From the NCBI GenBank assembly GCA_964537685.1, contig CAZICM010000030.1, forward strand, positions 1 through 64,000: a stretch of DNA of 64,000 nt, read 5' to 3'. The DNA is from CAZICM01 sp964537685. GTDB taxonomy: Bacteria; Myxococcota_A; Polyangia; Polyangiales; Polyangiaceae. How positions within the stretch are numbered: the first letter of the stretch is position 1; each line of letters starts with the position of its first letter. The notes beneath the pieces are model-generated. The model saw nothing but the letters and a program-made list of their open reading frames with translations, did no database searches and was not told the DNA's origin. The position numbers and the translations under genes are program-made. This document shows, piece after piece, positions 27,997-36,864 of this stretch.

Positions 27997-29991
27997 TCAA
28001 TGAAGCCGCGTATGAATGATTTCCGCAGCGCGTACAGACATGGCCATGATGGTGACTTGGGGGTTGACGCCCAAGGAGCTGGGGACCGCGCTTCCGTCGC
28101 ATACATATAATCCAGCGACGTCGTGGGCCTCGTGGTCGGGGCCAATGCATGAGTCCCGGGGGGTCATCCCTATGCGGCAGGTGCCGAGGGGATGAAATGC
28201 CGTGACTTCAATGTCGCCCGCGCGCAGGGCTTTGGCTTTAAAGCGTTCGAGGTCGGGCGCGGTGCTCAGTTCCTCGGCGCCGGCCACAAAGGGTAGGACG
28301 CGCTTGGCGCCCGCTTCTTGAAAGACCCGGCACAATATTTCGATGCCCCGTTGCATGAGTGCGGTGTCCCGGCGGTTGAGGTTGTAAACAATGAGCGGCG
28401 AGCGCCCAGGGCCGCGTAGGACTTCACCCCGGCTTTCGTCCTGTATCATTAAACCGAATGTGGCCATATAACGATAGTTTTGCATCAGTTCCATAAAGCG
28501 GTGGCCGGTCCAGGGTACGCTGACGGCCATTACATCGAATGGAAGAGATCCTCCTTCAAACATTAAGCCTTCATCGGCGAATTGATCGATGGCATAGCCT
28601 TGGGGAATTCCTTTAAATTGGTCTACTTTTTGATCGAATAGGGCGACGACTTTGGTGGCGGGATGCACGGAGAGATTTTTTCCGAGCATTCCGCTGGTTT
28701 TGCAGGCGCCGCTTCTGCGCAGGAGGCCGGGCGTGTACAGGGTGCCGCAGGCGACGACCACCGCATCGGCTTTTACCCGCAATTGAGGGCGTTTGCCTTT
28801 TTCGAGGGGGCCGCGCAAGGTGCCCGTGATGCCCCGCGCCCGGCCGGCGACGATATCGATTTTGTCGGCGCGGGCGCCGGTGATCAATTGGGCGCCGCTT
28901 TTTAAGGCTTCGGGTACATAGCTGATATCGGTCGAGCGTTTGGCGCCGGTGGGACAGCCAAAACAGCATAGTCCTTGGCCATCGCATTCAGGTGCATTGC
29001 GGGCCAATACGCCGTGGCGATAACCCAGCCGTTCCGCTCCCTTGGCAATGAGGGGCCCTATTTCTCCAATATACATCGGATTGGCCGGTGTTACTTGGAG
29101 CATGGATTCAACGCGTTTAAAATAGGGATCCATTCCTTGGGATGAAAATACATCGGGCAATCCAAAACGATTGCGCCACATGGAAAGCGTGCGTTCGGGG
29201 GTGCGGTAACAGGTTCCCGAATTGATGACGGTGCTGCCTCCGACGGCGCGGCCTGCCCATATAGGTACGGATGTGTTGCCCAGCGCTACGGTGACGCCCT
29301 GATCGCGGTACATGAGGCCATAGGCTTTGGTGGGGCGGCCGTTGAAGGAGGAGCGCCGGTGATAGTCGCCTTCTTCAATCATGAGGACGGCTCGTCCGCG
29401 GCTGGCGAGTTCGTAGGCGAGCGCGGCGCCTCCAGCCCCGGTGCCCACCACCACCACTTCGCATTCGAGCTCGAGGTCTTCTTCGATTTCGCGGCCATTG
29501 ATGACTTGCGGCCACCATCTGGGCTGTTCGTCTTTTACGGTGGGAAGTTTGTAGACGCAGTCGACATGTTTGAACATCTCCGCCCGATCGAAATGCACTT
29601 GTTTGAGCAGGGTGATGAGGGCACGCAGAAGCATGCGCACGGGATGGCTGGGATGGTTTTCCCATTCGGCGAGAAGGGCGATGCGGGTGTCGAGGGGTAA
29701 ATTCGAAAAGGCTTTTTTATGGCGGGTGGCCATCGGCGAGAGTTCGGCGGCCCAGGTGGTCGCGCGGAGAAAGGGGATGGCCCGGCCGGGAAAGCCCGCA
29801 ATCCATTGTAAAAAGCCGGCGGCCACTTCAGGGCCCGCCGGCGGAAGCTGATGCCCGGGTGGCATCGCAGCCTCCGCCAAGGCGACGAGTGCGCGCCTTT
29901 CGCGTTCAGTCCATTCGGATGTGGTTTGAGAGAGTCTTCGCTCCGTGGCTGTCAGCAAGCGTTCAAACGGTGAGACTTGTTCGGAATCCAT
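27997..29991 (-). CDS. GMC-family oxidoreductase
   Basis: The 664-residue flavoenzyme is of the glucose-methanol-choline type. The first 165 residues are a separate helical domain (WTERERRALVALAEAAMPP) resembling the gluconate 2-dehydrogenase small-subunit or long-chain alcohol oxidase N-terminus. The FAD-binding fold starts with VVVVGTGAGGAALAYELASRG (GTGAGG at 183-188). A cysteine cluster, CDGQGLCCFGCPTG, precedes the substrate domain. The C-terminal FHPLGTCRIG and SSLGVNPQVTIMAM carry the catalytic-His region. It should oxidise an alcohol such as a sterol or fatty alcohol; the substrate is unknown. GGAGGAACCACC precedes the ATG. Confidence 0.92.
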   Translation of the reverse strand: MDSEQVSPFERLLTATERRLSQTTSEWTERERRALVALAEAAMPPGHQLPPAGPEVAAGFLQWIAGFPGRAIPFLRATTWAAELSPMATRHKKAFSNLPLDTRIALLAEWENHPSHPVRMLLRALITLLKQVHFDRAEMFKHVDCVYKLPTVKDEQPRWWPQVINGREIEEDLELECEVVVVGTGAGGAALAYELASRGRAVLMIEEGDYHRRSSFNGRPTKAYGLMYRDQGVTVALGNTSVPIWAGRAVGGSTVINSGTCYRTPERTLSMWRNRFGLPDVFSSQGMDPYFKRVESMLQVTPANPMYIGEIGPLIAKGAERLGYRHGVLARNAPECDGQGLCCFGCPTGAKRSTDISYVPEALKSGAQLITGARADKIDIVAGRARGITGTLRGPLEKGKRPQLRVKADAVVVACGTLYTPGLLRRSGACKTSGMLGKNLSVHPATKVVALFDQKVDQFKGIPQGYAIDQFADEGLMFEGGSLPFDVMAVSVPWTGHRFMELMQNYRYMATFGLMIQDESRGEVLRGPGRSPLIVYNLNRRDTALMQRGIEILCRVFQEAGAKRVLPFVAGAEELSTAPDLERFKAKALRAGDIEVTAFHPLGTCRIGMTPRDSCIGPDHEAHDVAGLYVCDGSAVPSSLGVNPQVTIMAMSVRAAEIIHTRLH

Positions 29992-30117
29992 GGTGGTTCC
30001 TCCGTTTGTGTTTTGGCCTTTTGAGGCGTGTCCTGTGCGTTGCGAATGTTCTGCAAACAAAGAACGCACAAAGAATCTTTAGCGCGCTTATCGGTGTTGC
30101 CAAGCGTCTGATTGAAT

Positions 30118-30160
30118 AATTTTAAAATTTTAAAATTTTAGATTTTGATTTTTATTTTTT
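30118..30160. repeat. A+T-rich low-complexity palindromic stretch
   Basis: TTTTAAAATTTTAAAATTTTA followed by T-rich sequence lies between the astA stop and the GMC start. It is self-complementary. It may help end astA transcription or serve as a promoter spacer; no clear hairpin-plus-T-tract is present. Confidence 0.5.
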
Positions 30161-30171
30161 TGGGGGGCCGC

Positions 30172-31221
30172 TTATTCGATGGGGAGCACGAAGACCGGCG
30201 ATGAGTGATGTAGTTCTAGATGTTCCCAAGCGTCGTTTTCCACGGCGATTCCTCGAGAGCCTTCGTCGCGGATGCGGGCCATGACGGCGCGGAAGAAGGG
30301 GGGTTCGCCGGCTTCGACCGCGATTAAGCCTTTTTTATCCTCGGCGTGGGGTGTGAAGGGGCGATCGGCCCTTTTGCGCATGGTGTTTTCGACCAGGGTG
30401 ATCTCCTCCATGCGGGCGGTGAAATGGGGGCCGCCGTCGAACGGGTCGACGCGGTGGGCATAGCGAAAGCCGATGCGGCGGAGGAGTTTTTCGACGCCCC
30501 GGGTTTGAGTGCCGGTTTTGCCTATGACTTGCTGGGCGTCTTCGGACAGGAGCGTGGCGTATATGGTGCCCTCGGGAAATAAGCCTTTGATAAATTCTTT
30601 GTTCTTTTTCGATAAGAAATCGGCATCGGCATAGCTCATCCCGGTAAAGCGGCGGCCCAGGGCTTCCCATAAATGGCTGGTTCCATCGGGTTCGAGGGGC
30701 GGCATTAGCTCGGCCAATACTTCTTCCTGAAATAGATCGCGGTGAACGGCCATAAATAAAAAGCGTACATAGGAAATCATCGTGCCCAGCCTTTCGCTGG
30801 TGCGGCGATAATCGGGATCCATCACCAATCCGCCGATTTCCGTGGGGCCGTTGTACGAATAGCCAATGCGCAGCACCGTGTGATGAAAATGCTTGTCGAT
30901 GGTTGCCGAGTATTTTTCTTCGTCGAGCACATCAAAATAAATGTAGGGCGCGCCTCTTTGCCCCAATTGGGCAATCACCATGGATGTGCCTATAATTCTC
31001 GGCTCTTTTTGTCCTTCGGGCTGTCTATCGACGAGTGCGAAGACATATTGGCGTTTTTTGGGATTTTGTATTTCGCCCGAAAAGCTTTTTAGCGATTGAT
31101 CGGTGATTTCATGAACCGAGCCATTGTCGTGCGGCAGGTTCACGGAATTGAGATGGCGTGCGATATGTAAAAGCCCTTCTTCATCCCCGGGAAGGACAGC
31201 ACGGATTTCATAACGAATCAT
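30172..31221 (-). CDS. astA: Arginine N-succinyltransferase
   Basis: The 349-residue protein fits the AstA/AruFG family throughout: RAVLPGDEEGLLHIARHLNSVNLP at the start, TEIGGLVMDPDYRRTSERLG with the acyl-CoA-binding part, FLFMAVHRDLF, and FDGGPHFTARMEEI near the end. The enzyme succinylates arginine in the first step of the AST catabolic pathway. None of the other ast genes is in the window. ATG 31221 is used; a GTG at 31233 is an alternative. Confidence 0.92.
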   Translation of the reverse strand: MIRYEIRAVLPGDEEGLLHIARHLNSVNLPHDNGSVHEITDQSLKSFSGEIQNPKKRQYVFALVDRQPEGQKEPRIIGTSMVIAQLGQRGAPYIYFDVLDEEKYSATIDKHFHHTVLRIGYSYNGPTEIGGLVMDPDYRRTSERLGTMISYVRFLFMAVHRDLFQEEVLAELMPPLEPDGTSHLWEALGRRFTGMSYADADFLSKKNKEFIKGLFPEGTIYATLLSEDAQQVIGKTGTQTRGVEKLLRRIGFRYAHRVDPFDGGPHFTARMEEITLVENTMRKRADRPFTPHAEDKKGLIAVEAGEPPFFRAVMARIRDEGSRGIAVENDAWEHLELHHSSPVFVLPIE

Positions 31222-31311
31222 GCAGGTCCACACTAACAGGACGCGGTATGAGCGTCAAAAGCCTTTAGCTTGCTATCAATGGCCTTGTTTTATAGGATTT
31301 TATTGATGTCT

Positions 31312-32586
31312 TTATTCGGGGCAGCAGGCGCTTGTCCAGGTGAGCCCCATGTCGCGGCGAGTGCAATGCGCGGCTTCCAGCGGCCGGTTCCGGGCGTGAA
31401 AGGTGGCTCCTGAAAATTTGTAGGCGAAGGGTTTCTTTGGCCAGTTGGTTTGGCAATCACGATCGTATTTGGGAGTGCGTTCGCGGCTGACGGGGTCGGT
31501 GGCCTGGGGGGCTCTGGGTTTTTCTTGGGTCTCGGCGGTGGGGGCGGCGTCGTTGGATGTTTGAGGTTTGGAGGCGGCAGGGGCACTGGATGCGCTGGTT
31601 CCAGGAAGAACGCAGGCTTGGCCATTCCAAGAAAATCCAGGCTCGCAGAGCGGAGTGCCGCTCACGCGGACGCAGGTTTCGCCTTTGAGTTCGGTATCGG
31701 GAGGACAGCGCAGGGGTGTGATGGATTTGGCGCAGCGGAAGCCGAGCGATGCGCTGCGCTCCTCGGGCAAATAGCGATTTCTTAAGCCGTTTTGAAGCCA
31801 TTTGGGGAAGCGGCGGCTAAAGCTTCCTCCCCGGTAGACGCGATGGGTGCCGGTGATGGGTTCGTCGGGATAGGGGCCAAACCAGGTGGCTGTCCATTCC
31901 CAAACATTGCCGGACATGTCGTAAAGGCCGAATGCGCCGGGTTTAAACGATGCGACAGGGCATGTGCCGGGATGGTGGTAGCAGGCCCGTTCTTCTAAGC
32001 CGATATCTTCTTCGCCCCACGAAAATCGCCGCTGTTCGGCGCCGCCCCGGGCCGCGTATTCCCATTCCCTTTCGGTGGGTAGGCGTTTGCCCGCGTCTTG
32101 GCAGTATTTTTCGGCTTGGCCGTGGTCGACGCAGTTCATGGGATGATCTTTGCGTTCGGCGGCGTGTTTGACATTGCACAAAACATGGTTTTCGTAGGGT
32201 TTTGTGCATGCGCTGCGGGTCACGCAGTCCATGTAGGCGCCCGTGGTGACTTCGGTTTTATCGAGGAAAAAAGCCGCGACGGCGACTTCGTGCATGGGGT
32301 GTTCTTCGGGGCTTCCATGTGACATGCGCGAGCCCATCAAGAAGATGCCGGCAGGGATTTCCAGCATGCCGGGCGGGGCTTCTAGGGGCGGTAGAGCAGC
32401 GGGAGCGGCGCTGTCTGATGCGCTGGGTGCAGGCGGAAGCGGGGATAAAGAGGGCTCTGGGGCTGAGGATGCAGCGGGAGCAGCAGAGGGTGAAGGCGGA
32501 ACAGAATCGCCGGGCGATGCGCAGCGCAGGCTGAACAAAACAAGTGCGCTGCAAGCGGAGAGGGGCAAAAAAGGAAGGCGCGCCAT
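31312..32586 (-). CDS. Formylglycine-generating-enzyme-like (SUMF1) lipoprotein
   Basis: The 424-residue protein has lipobox SLRC (Cys22) and a Pro/Ala/Ser linker to about 75. A sulfatase-modifying-factor domain follows at about 75-295: IPAGIFLMGS, DKTEVTTGAYMDCV, RLPTEREWEYAARGG, GNVWEWTATW, VYRGGSF and GFRCAKS. The C-terminal 130 residues are Cys-rich (LRCPPDTELKGETCVR, CEPGFSWNGQACV) and end CCPE. Such lipoproteins are common in myxobacteria and most are not shown to modify sulfatases, so it may be a binding protein. Start by the lipobox. Confidence 0.9.
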   Translation of the reverse strand: MARLPFLPLSACSALVLFSLRCASPGDSVPPSPSAAPAASSAPEPSLSPLPPAPSASDSAAPAALPPLEAPPGMLEIPAGIFLMGSRMSHGSPEEHPMHEVAVAAFFLDKTEVTTGAYMDCVTRSACTKPYENHVLCNVKHAAERKDHPMNCVDHGQAEKYCQDAGKRLPTEREWEYAARGGAEQRRFSWGEEDIGLEERACYHHPGTCPVASFKPGAFGLYDMSGNVWEWTATWFGPYPDEPITGTHRVYRGGSFSRRFPKWLQNGLRNRYLPEERSASLGFRCAKSITPLRCPPDTELKGETCVRVSGTPLCEPGFSWNGQACVLPGTSASSAPAASKPQTSNDAAPTAETQEKPRAPQATDPVSRERTPKYDRDCQTNWPKKPFAYKFSGATFHARNRPLEAAHCTRRDMGLTWTSACCPE

Positions 32587-32651
32587 GGTGAACAGGCTTT
32601 GGCTTTATTATCGGCGAGGCGCGGGCGGGGATACAAAAAACGCGCGTAATT

Positions 32652-33476
32652 TCAGGCCCGAAGCTGTTCGGCGAGGGCTTCATCCATGGCTTGCAGCGGA
32701 GCTTGATGGCCTGTGTAGAGTTCGAATTGGTGCGCGGCTTGGTGGAGCAGCATCCGGCCTCCATGGATGGCGGTGGCTCCGGCTTCGGCGGCCCAGCGGA
32801 TGAGCTCGGTTTCAATGGGTTTGTAGACGATATCCATCACGATGAGGCCGGGGCGGAGCGCGCTTTTGGGGATCGGGCTGTGGGGATCGACCTCGAGCAT
32901 TCCGGCGGATGTTGCGTTGATAACGATTTCGTAGCCGGAGGCGCGCTGGAATTCGGCGCTGGATGCGGAGCGGACACCAAGCTCGGCGGCGAGGCTGTTG
33001 GCTTTTTCGGCGTTGCGGTTGGCGATGCAGAGTTCGGCGCCTTCCTTGGCGAGTCCAAAAGCAAGGGCTCGAGCGGCACCTCCAGCGCCCAGCAAGAGCA
33101 CGCGCGCGCCGCGGAGTTCGGGACGCACTTCTTTTAAGGCTTGGATGGCGCCTATCCAATCGGTGTTGTGGCCGCTTAAGACGCCGTTTTCATTGACGAC
33201 GGTGTTGACGGCGCCGATGCGCGCGGCCGTGGGCTCGAGGGTATCGAGCAAGGGGATGATCTCTTGTTTGAAGGGCATCGAGATGCCGAAACCGCGAATG
33301 CCGAGGGCTCTCATGCCGGCCAATGCGCCGGGAAGCGCGGCGGACGAGATTTTAAAGGGAATGTAGGCGTAGGGCAGCGAAAGTGCCCGATAGCCCGCCG
33401 TATGCATGGCCGCGCCCAAACGTACGGGATGCAGCGAAAGCGAGCCGCACAAGACGGTGCTGACGAGGGTAGGCAT
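32652..33476 (-). CDS. aroE: Shikimate dehydrogenase
   Basis: The 274-residue enzyme reduces dehydroshikimate with NADPH in aromatic amino-acid synthesis. The catalytic Lys70 is in GISMPFKQ and Asp106 in SGHNTDWIG. The nucleotide fold is VLLLGAGGAARALAFGLA, and INATSAGM and HGGRMLLHQAAHQF are family motifs. ATG 33476 follows AGGGCAAGCCT. The gene is divergent from the lipoprotein at 33568. Confidence 0.95.
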   Translation of the reverse strand: MPTLVSTVLCGSLSLHPVRLGAAMHTAGYRALSLPYAYIPFKISSAALPGALAGMRALGIRGFGISMPFKQEIIPLLDTLEPTAARIGAVNTVVNENGVLSGHNTDWIGAIQALKEVRPELRGARVLLLGAGGAARALAFGLAKEGAELCIANRNAEKANSLAAELGVRSASSAEFQRASGYEIVINATSAGMLEVDPHSPIPKSALRPGLIVMDIVYKPIETELIRWAAEAGATAIHGGRMLLHQAAHQFELYTGHQAPLQAMDEALAEQLRA

Positions 33477-33567
33477 AGGCTTGCCCTTTGCCCGATCCAA
33501 GGCGCGCTGTCACGCCTGCCTTCGCTTCGCCGTAGACACGAAGCGGAATTCGATCGAGCCTTCGTTT

Positions 33568-34095
33568 ATGCGAGATCTGCAAAGGAGCCTGATTTGTGCC
33601 TTCGCCTTCGCGCTTTTAGCCGCGGGGGCGGCCTGTTCGTCGTCGACGCCGAAGCCCGCGGATAATCCCGATGGTGAGTCTTCCAATCCTGAGTCGGGCA
33701 GCGGCGACCCTTCGGAGCAAGGCTCGGGCGCGTCAGGAGAGAGCGATACGACGGCTGTTCCGATGGGAACCGTGAAAAACCGGGACGATGAAACGGTTCC
33801 CGATGACTATCAAATGCTTGCGGGCGATTGCGTGGCCCTGCGCGAGAAGCTTCGGTCACTGATCCGCAATGAAAATATGGCGAAGATCGATCCGAAGATC
33901 GCCGAGGATAAGCGTGAAAAAGCCGAGGCGAATATCAATGCGGTGGCTGAGAAATTGTCGGGGCAGTTGTTCGATATGTGCGAAAGCTCGCTCGTTGGAA
34001 AAGTGTTTGAGCGAGACCGGCTGAAGTGTGCGATGGACGCGCGTTCGCACGAGGCGTTCAACAAGTGTTTGGGCGCGACGGTCGAGCAGAAGTAG
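33568..34095 (+). CDS. Small lipoprotein of unknown function
   Basis: The 175-residue protein has lipobox AAGAAC and a Ser/Gly/Glu linker. A charged helical region follows (RDDETVPDDYQMLAGDCVAL, KIDPKIAEDKREKAEANIN) and the end resembles two cysteine-containing helices (MCESSLVGKVFERDRLKCAMDA, written in part). I know no family. An upstream extension to 33406 would read through the aroE promoter region and is unlikely. Confidence 0.75.
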   Translation: MRDLQRSLICAFAFALLAAGAACSSSTPKPADNPDGESSNPESGSGDPSEQGSGASGESDTTAVPMGTVKNRDDETVPDDYQMLAGDCVALREKLRSLIRNENMAKIDPKIAEDKREKAEANINAVAEKLSGQLFDMCESSLVGKVFERDRLKCAMDARSHEAFNKCLGATVEQK

Positions 34096-34106
34096 TCCGA
34101 TTGGCT

Positions 34107-35168
34107 TTATTGCCCGGCTAATTTTTTAAAACGCTGCTCTGGTCCGGGCGGCAGATAGAGCTGAATTCCCACCAAAGGCTTGGTGCCTCCGGGCTGCCAG
34201 GCATGCAGAAAAGCTTTCTGAACCATCATGATCTGGCCATCCGCGACGGGGATGGGCTTGGTTTCGGTGGATGTTGGATCGTCGGCTTTCTTCAGCGTTC
34301 CTTCGGCTTTTAAGACGGCAAGAATTTCCCATGATGTGTCGTGGCGGTGTTCGGGGACGGGCGCGTCTTTGGAGGCCATGAGGAGGCCCAGGCTCGCGCG
34401 CTGTCCCTCGCCTTCAAAGGCGATGCGCGCATGCATCGCGCCTCCTCCCCAGGACAAGTCTTTGGCGGCTTTGAGATCGGCCAGCGCGATAGGGGCGCGG
34501 CGTTCTGTCCATTGGAGTTTTTTGGCGTCTTTGCCGCGAAGTTTGACCACGGTTTCGGCAATGCCTTCGCCCTCGCCTACGAGCGCAAAAATAACGCGGG
34601 TGTTGGGTGCCGATGCGATGACCGAAAATCCCGCGCCGGGCGCGTGAAAAGCCGTCCAGGGAGAGGCTGTTTGGCGGGCGGCCTTGGGTTCCGCGCCGAC
34701 GATGGCCGCGCTTCCTTTGAGAACCACTCCATACACATCGACGCCGCGGTGTTTGGGAAAGCTGAGGCTTGTGTTTTCGGCGGCCAGATCGTGAGACCAC
34801 ACGGCCGCAGGCGCCTTTCCGTCGATGGCCACCAAGGGCGGATAAAGGCCGGCGACCGCGCATTCTTTTTGGGTGCAGCTCTCGTGCGCGCTGAGTTTGC
34901 CGTCTACATCCGCGGGCAAATCGGAGGGAATGGGCGAAGGTCCGGCAGGCGCGGCGGGCGCGGGGGAAGGCTCTGCCTGTACGCCTCCCATCGCGGCAAG
35001 TTCGGCCATGCCCTGGCCCGCGCTGGACGATGCGGATGAATCCGATTCGGCCGGCATGACGGGAATCACAACCGCAGGAGGTGGTGTCCATTCGGCTCCC
35101 GCTCCGCATCCCGCGAATGAAAGAGCCAAAAGCATCATGGCCGTATTGCTTCGCACTCGTGTTCTCAT
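34107..35168 (-). CDS. Cupin-domain lipoprotein
   Basis: The 353-residue protein has a signal peptide with lipobox SFAGC and a Pro/Ala/Ser linker. The C-terminal half carries a cupin with PVPEHRHDTSWEILAVL, giving a likely metal site from the two His and the Glu, and FLHAWQPGGTKP as the second cupin motif. An earlier domain (DVYGVVLKGSAAIV) also looks cupin-like, so it may be a bicupin. Enzymatic or binding role is unknown. It is convergent with the lipoprotein at 33568, 11 bases between the stops. Confidence 0.8.
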   Translation of the reverse strand: MRTRVRSNTAMMLLALSFAGCGAGAEWTPPPAVVIPVMPAESDSSASSSAGQGMAELAAMGGVQAEPSPAPAAPAGPSPIPSDLPADVDGKLSAHESCTQKECAVAGLYPPLVAIDGKAPAAVWSHDLAAENTSLSFPKHRGVDVYGVVLKGSAAIVGAEPKAARQTASPWTAFHAPGAGFSVIASAPNTRVIFALVGEGEGIAETVVKLRGKDAKKLQWTERRAPIALADLKAAKDLSWGGGAMHARIAFEGEGQRASLGLLMASKDAPVPEHRHDTSWEILAVLKAEGTLKKADDPTSTETKPIPVADGQIMMVQKAFLHAWQPGGTKPLVGIQLYLPPGPEQRFKKLAGQ

Positions 35169-35327
35169 GGCGTCCAAATCCTAGGTACACGCCCCAACGG
35201 CTACCGGGAAGGCGTTTTGTGGCGCCTGCTTCTGCAGCCGTGACCACCGTTCTGCAGGCGCGATCGGACTTTAGGGCGCCATGCTAAAGGTGTGTGCGGA
35301 CTTGCGTATCTAATGAAATTCTGTAAG

Positions 35328-35349
35328 TTCCATCGTCAACTCGATGGAA
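35328..35349 (+). promoter_or_regulatory. Hairpin covering the start codon of the sigma operon
   Basis: TTCCATCG (35328-35335) and CGATGGAA (35342-35349) are perfect complements across a 6-nt loop. The right arm contains the ATG of the 81-residue ORF, so the hairpin would hide that start. There is no clear ribosome site. It may control translation, or be an operator. Confidence 0.45.
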
Positions 35350-35589
35350 TTTTCTCAGTCTGATCCTTGGGTCGAAGAACAAATTGATGAAGTTGCCTCG
35401 CCATTTCAGCAATGGCTTAGCCCAGATGACTTCATTTGGCTGAAGAGACAGTTGTTTGAACTGCTCCACGAAGATGGGCGGGCGGCCGCGCTCTTAAAAG
35501 CAGCAAGGCCCAGGTATGTGGACGAAAGCGGCGAGGTGGGCGGAGCGGCACCACCGAATGGCATTAAGTCGCATTCCAAGGCTGGCTGA
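35344..35589 (+). CDS. Small acidic protein upstream of sigma factor
   Basis: The ORF encodes 81 residues, mostly helical (DDFIWLKRQLFELLHEDGRA). It ends two bases before the GTG of the sigma factor, which suggests translational coupling and perhaps a regulatory partner such as an anti-sigma or chaperone. No family is recognised. Its start codon lies inside a perfect inverted repeat. Confidence 0.55.
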   Translation: MEFSQSDPWVEEQIDEVASPFQQWLSPDDFIWLKRQLFELLHEDGRAAALLKAARPRYVDESGEVGGAAPPNGIKSHSKAG

Positions 35590-35591
35590 TC

Positions 35592-36302
35592 GTGAAGGAT
35601 GATGTCCGCAAGCGCGTGCGCGAAGGCATGCCCGTGCTTTCGTTTGTCGCGAAGCGCCTGGCTCGGCGCTTGGGGGCCCAGGTTTCCGTGGAGGAGCTGA
35701 TCGCGCTTGGACATCCGGCGCTGATGGACATCGCCGAGCATTTCGATCCCGCTCGGTCGACCTTTGCGGCCTACGCTGCGCTTAAGCTGAAATGGGCGAT
35801 TTTGGACGGGCTCCGCAAGGATATGAACCACCGCGCGCTCGTGGCCCGCGCGACGGCTCTTTCGGCTTCGATGTTTCTCGCCGAAGCCAAACGCGAAGAA
35901 GAACGCCAAGACCCTTCCGATCCCCAAGATGCCGAAGATCTTCCAAGCGAAGAAGAGAGCCGGGGCCAGCTTCGGGATCTGCTTTCCGAGCATGCGGCGG
36001 CCCTCTGTGCGGGGCTGTTGCTGGGCGGCGCATCATGCAGCGCGGCGGGGGTTCCCTGCGCTGAAAGTCCAGAGGATCAAATTACGCGGGAAGAAGAACG
36101 GCTTTCGCTCCGGGATATGGTGAAACGCCTGCCGGAACGGGAGCGAATTTTGATTGAGCGCCGCTATTTTGGAGGCGAGGTGTTTGATGCAATCGCCAAG
36201 GATTTAGGCATTAGCCGAAGCTGGGCGAGCCGGCTTCACGCCCAGGCGATTCACTCCCTCGGCGAGATGCTGCGCCGGCAGGACGCAAAGCCTCTCCCCT
36301 GA
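35592..36302 (+). CDS. RNA polymerase sigma factor, sigma-70 family
   Basis: The 236-residue protein has region 2 at about 18-80 (LSFVAKRLARRLGAQ, EELIALGHPALMDIAEHFDP, FAAYAALKLKWAILDGLR) and region 4 at about 175-230 (LPERERILIERRYFGGEVFDAIAKDLGISRSWASRLHAQA), both typical of the FliA/sigma-B-like group. Region 3 is replaced by an Ala/Gly/Cys-rich stretch with three Cys (ALCAGLLLGGASCSAAGVPC). It likely reads stress or developmental genes. The GTG start follows the small ORF by two bases. The next gene is convergent and directly adjacent. Confidence 0.88.
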   Translation: MKDDVRKRVREGMPVLSFVAKRLARRLGAQVSVEELIALGHPALMDIAEHFDPARSTFAAYAALKLKWAILDGLRKDMNHRALVARATALSASMFLAEAKREEERQDPSDPQDAEDLPSEEESRGQLRDLLSEHAAALCAGLLLGGASCSAAGVPCAESPEDQITREEERLSLRDMVKRLPERERILIERRYFGGEVFDAIAKDLGISRSWASRLHAQAIHSLGEMLRRQDAKPLP

Positions 36303-36725
36303 CTAACGTTTGCGGCTGTTTTTCATCCGGTTATACGGAGCCAATTCCTCATCGCTCACCGGCTCCACCGCCAATACCCGGTGATCGCGCTTGATAAACA
36401 GCACCAGCGCCACATCCATCCAATCCTTCGCCACGGTGAAGCCATTGCGCTCGTGCTTCCATAGATTCGCCGCCTCTTGAAAATCCTTGGGCTTTGGATC
36501 GTAGGCGATCATGTGAAGCTGATAGCCCACTGGATCGGGATAATCGTCCAAATGAATGATTTTGTAGAGGCGCACCCCGCCCGAGGTTTCGGCCGCCGCG
36601 ACGACCGCGCCTTTGACCAAATCCTTCCCCTGCGGATCGGATGAAGCGGGCACGGGCACCTGCTCGCGCGAGCAAGCCGCTGTAGCCGAAAGCAAAACCA
36701 ATGCGAGAACGGCTCGGATCAGCAT
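36303..36725 (-). CDS. Small lipoprotein of unknown function
   Basis: The 140-residue protein has a clear lipobox ATAAC (Cys18) and a short linker. The compact domain contains GGVRLYKIIHLDDYPDPVGYQL and DWMDVALVLFIKRDHRVLAVEPV, written in parts. No family recognised. It lies tail to tail with the sigma factor, their ends touching. Confidence 0.8.
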   Translation of the reverse strand: MLIRAVLALVLLSATAACSREQVPVPASSDPQGKDLVKGAVVAAAETSGGVRLYKIIHLDDYPDPVGYQLHMIAYDPKPKDFQEAANLWKHERNGFTVAKDWMDVALVLFIKRDHRVLAVEPVSDEELAPYNRMKNSRKR

Positions 36726-36864
36726 CGGCCGAACTGCAGCACAAAGATGTTGCGCAAGGCAAGGCTCGATCCCGGCTCAAGCTGTGGTAGATGCGGCCCG
36801 CCCGCCCAATCCAGCGATGGAAGGAAGGCGGCCCGCTCTAACTTCGATTGACCGACGAGGAACG

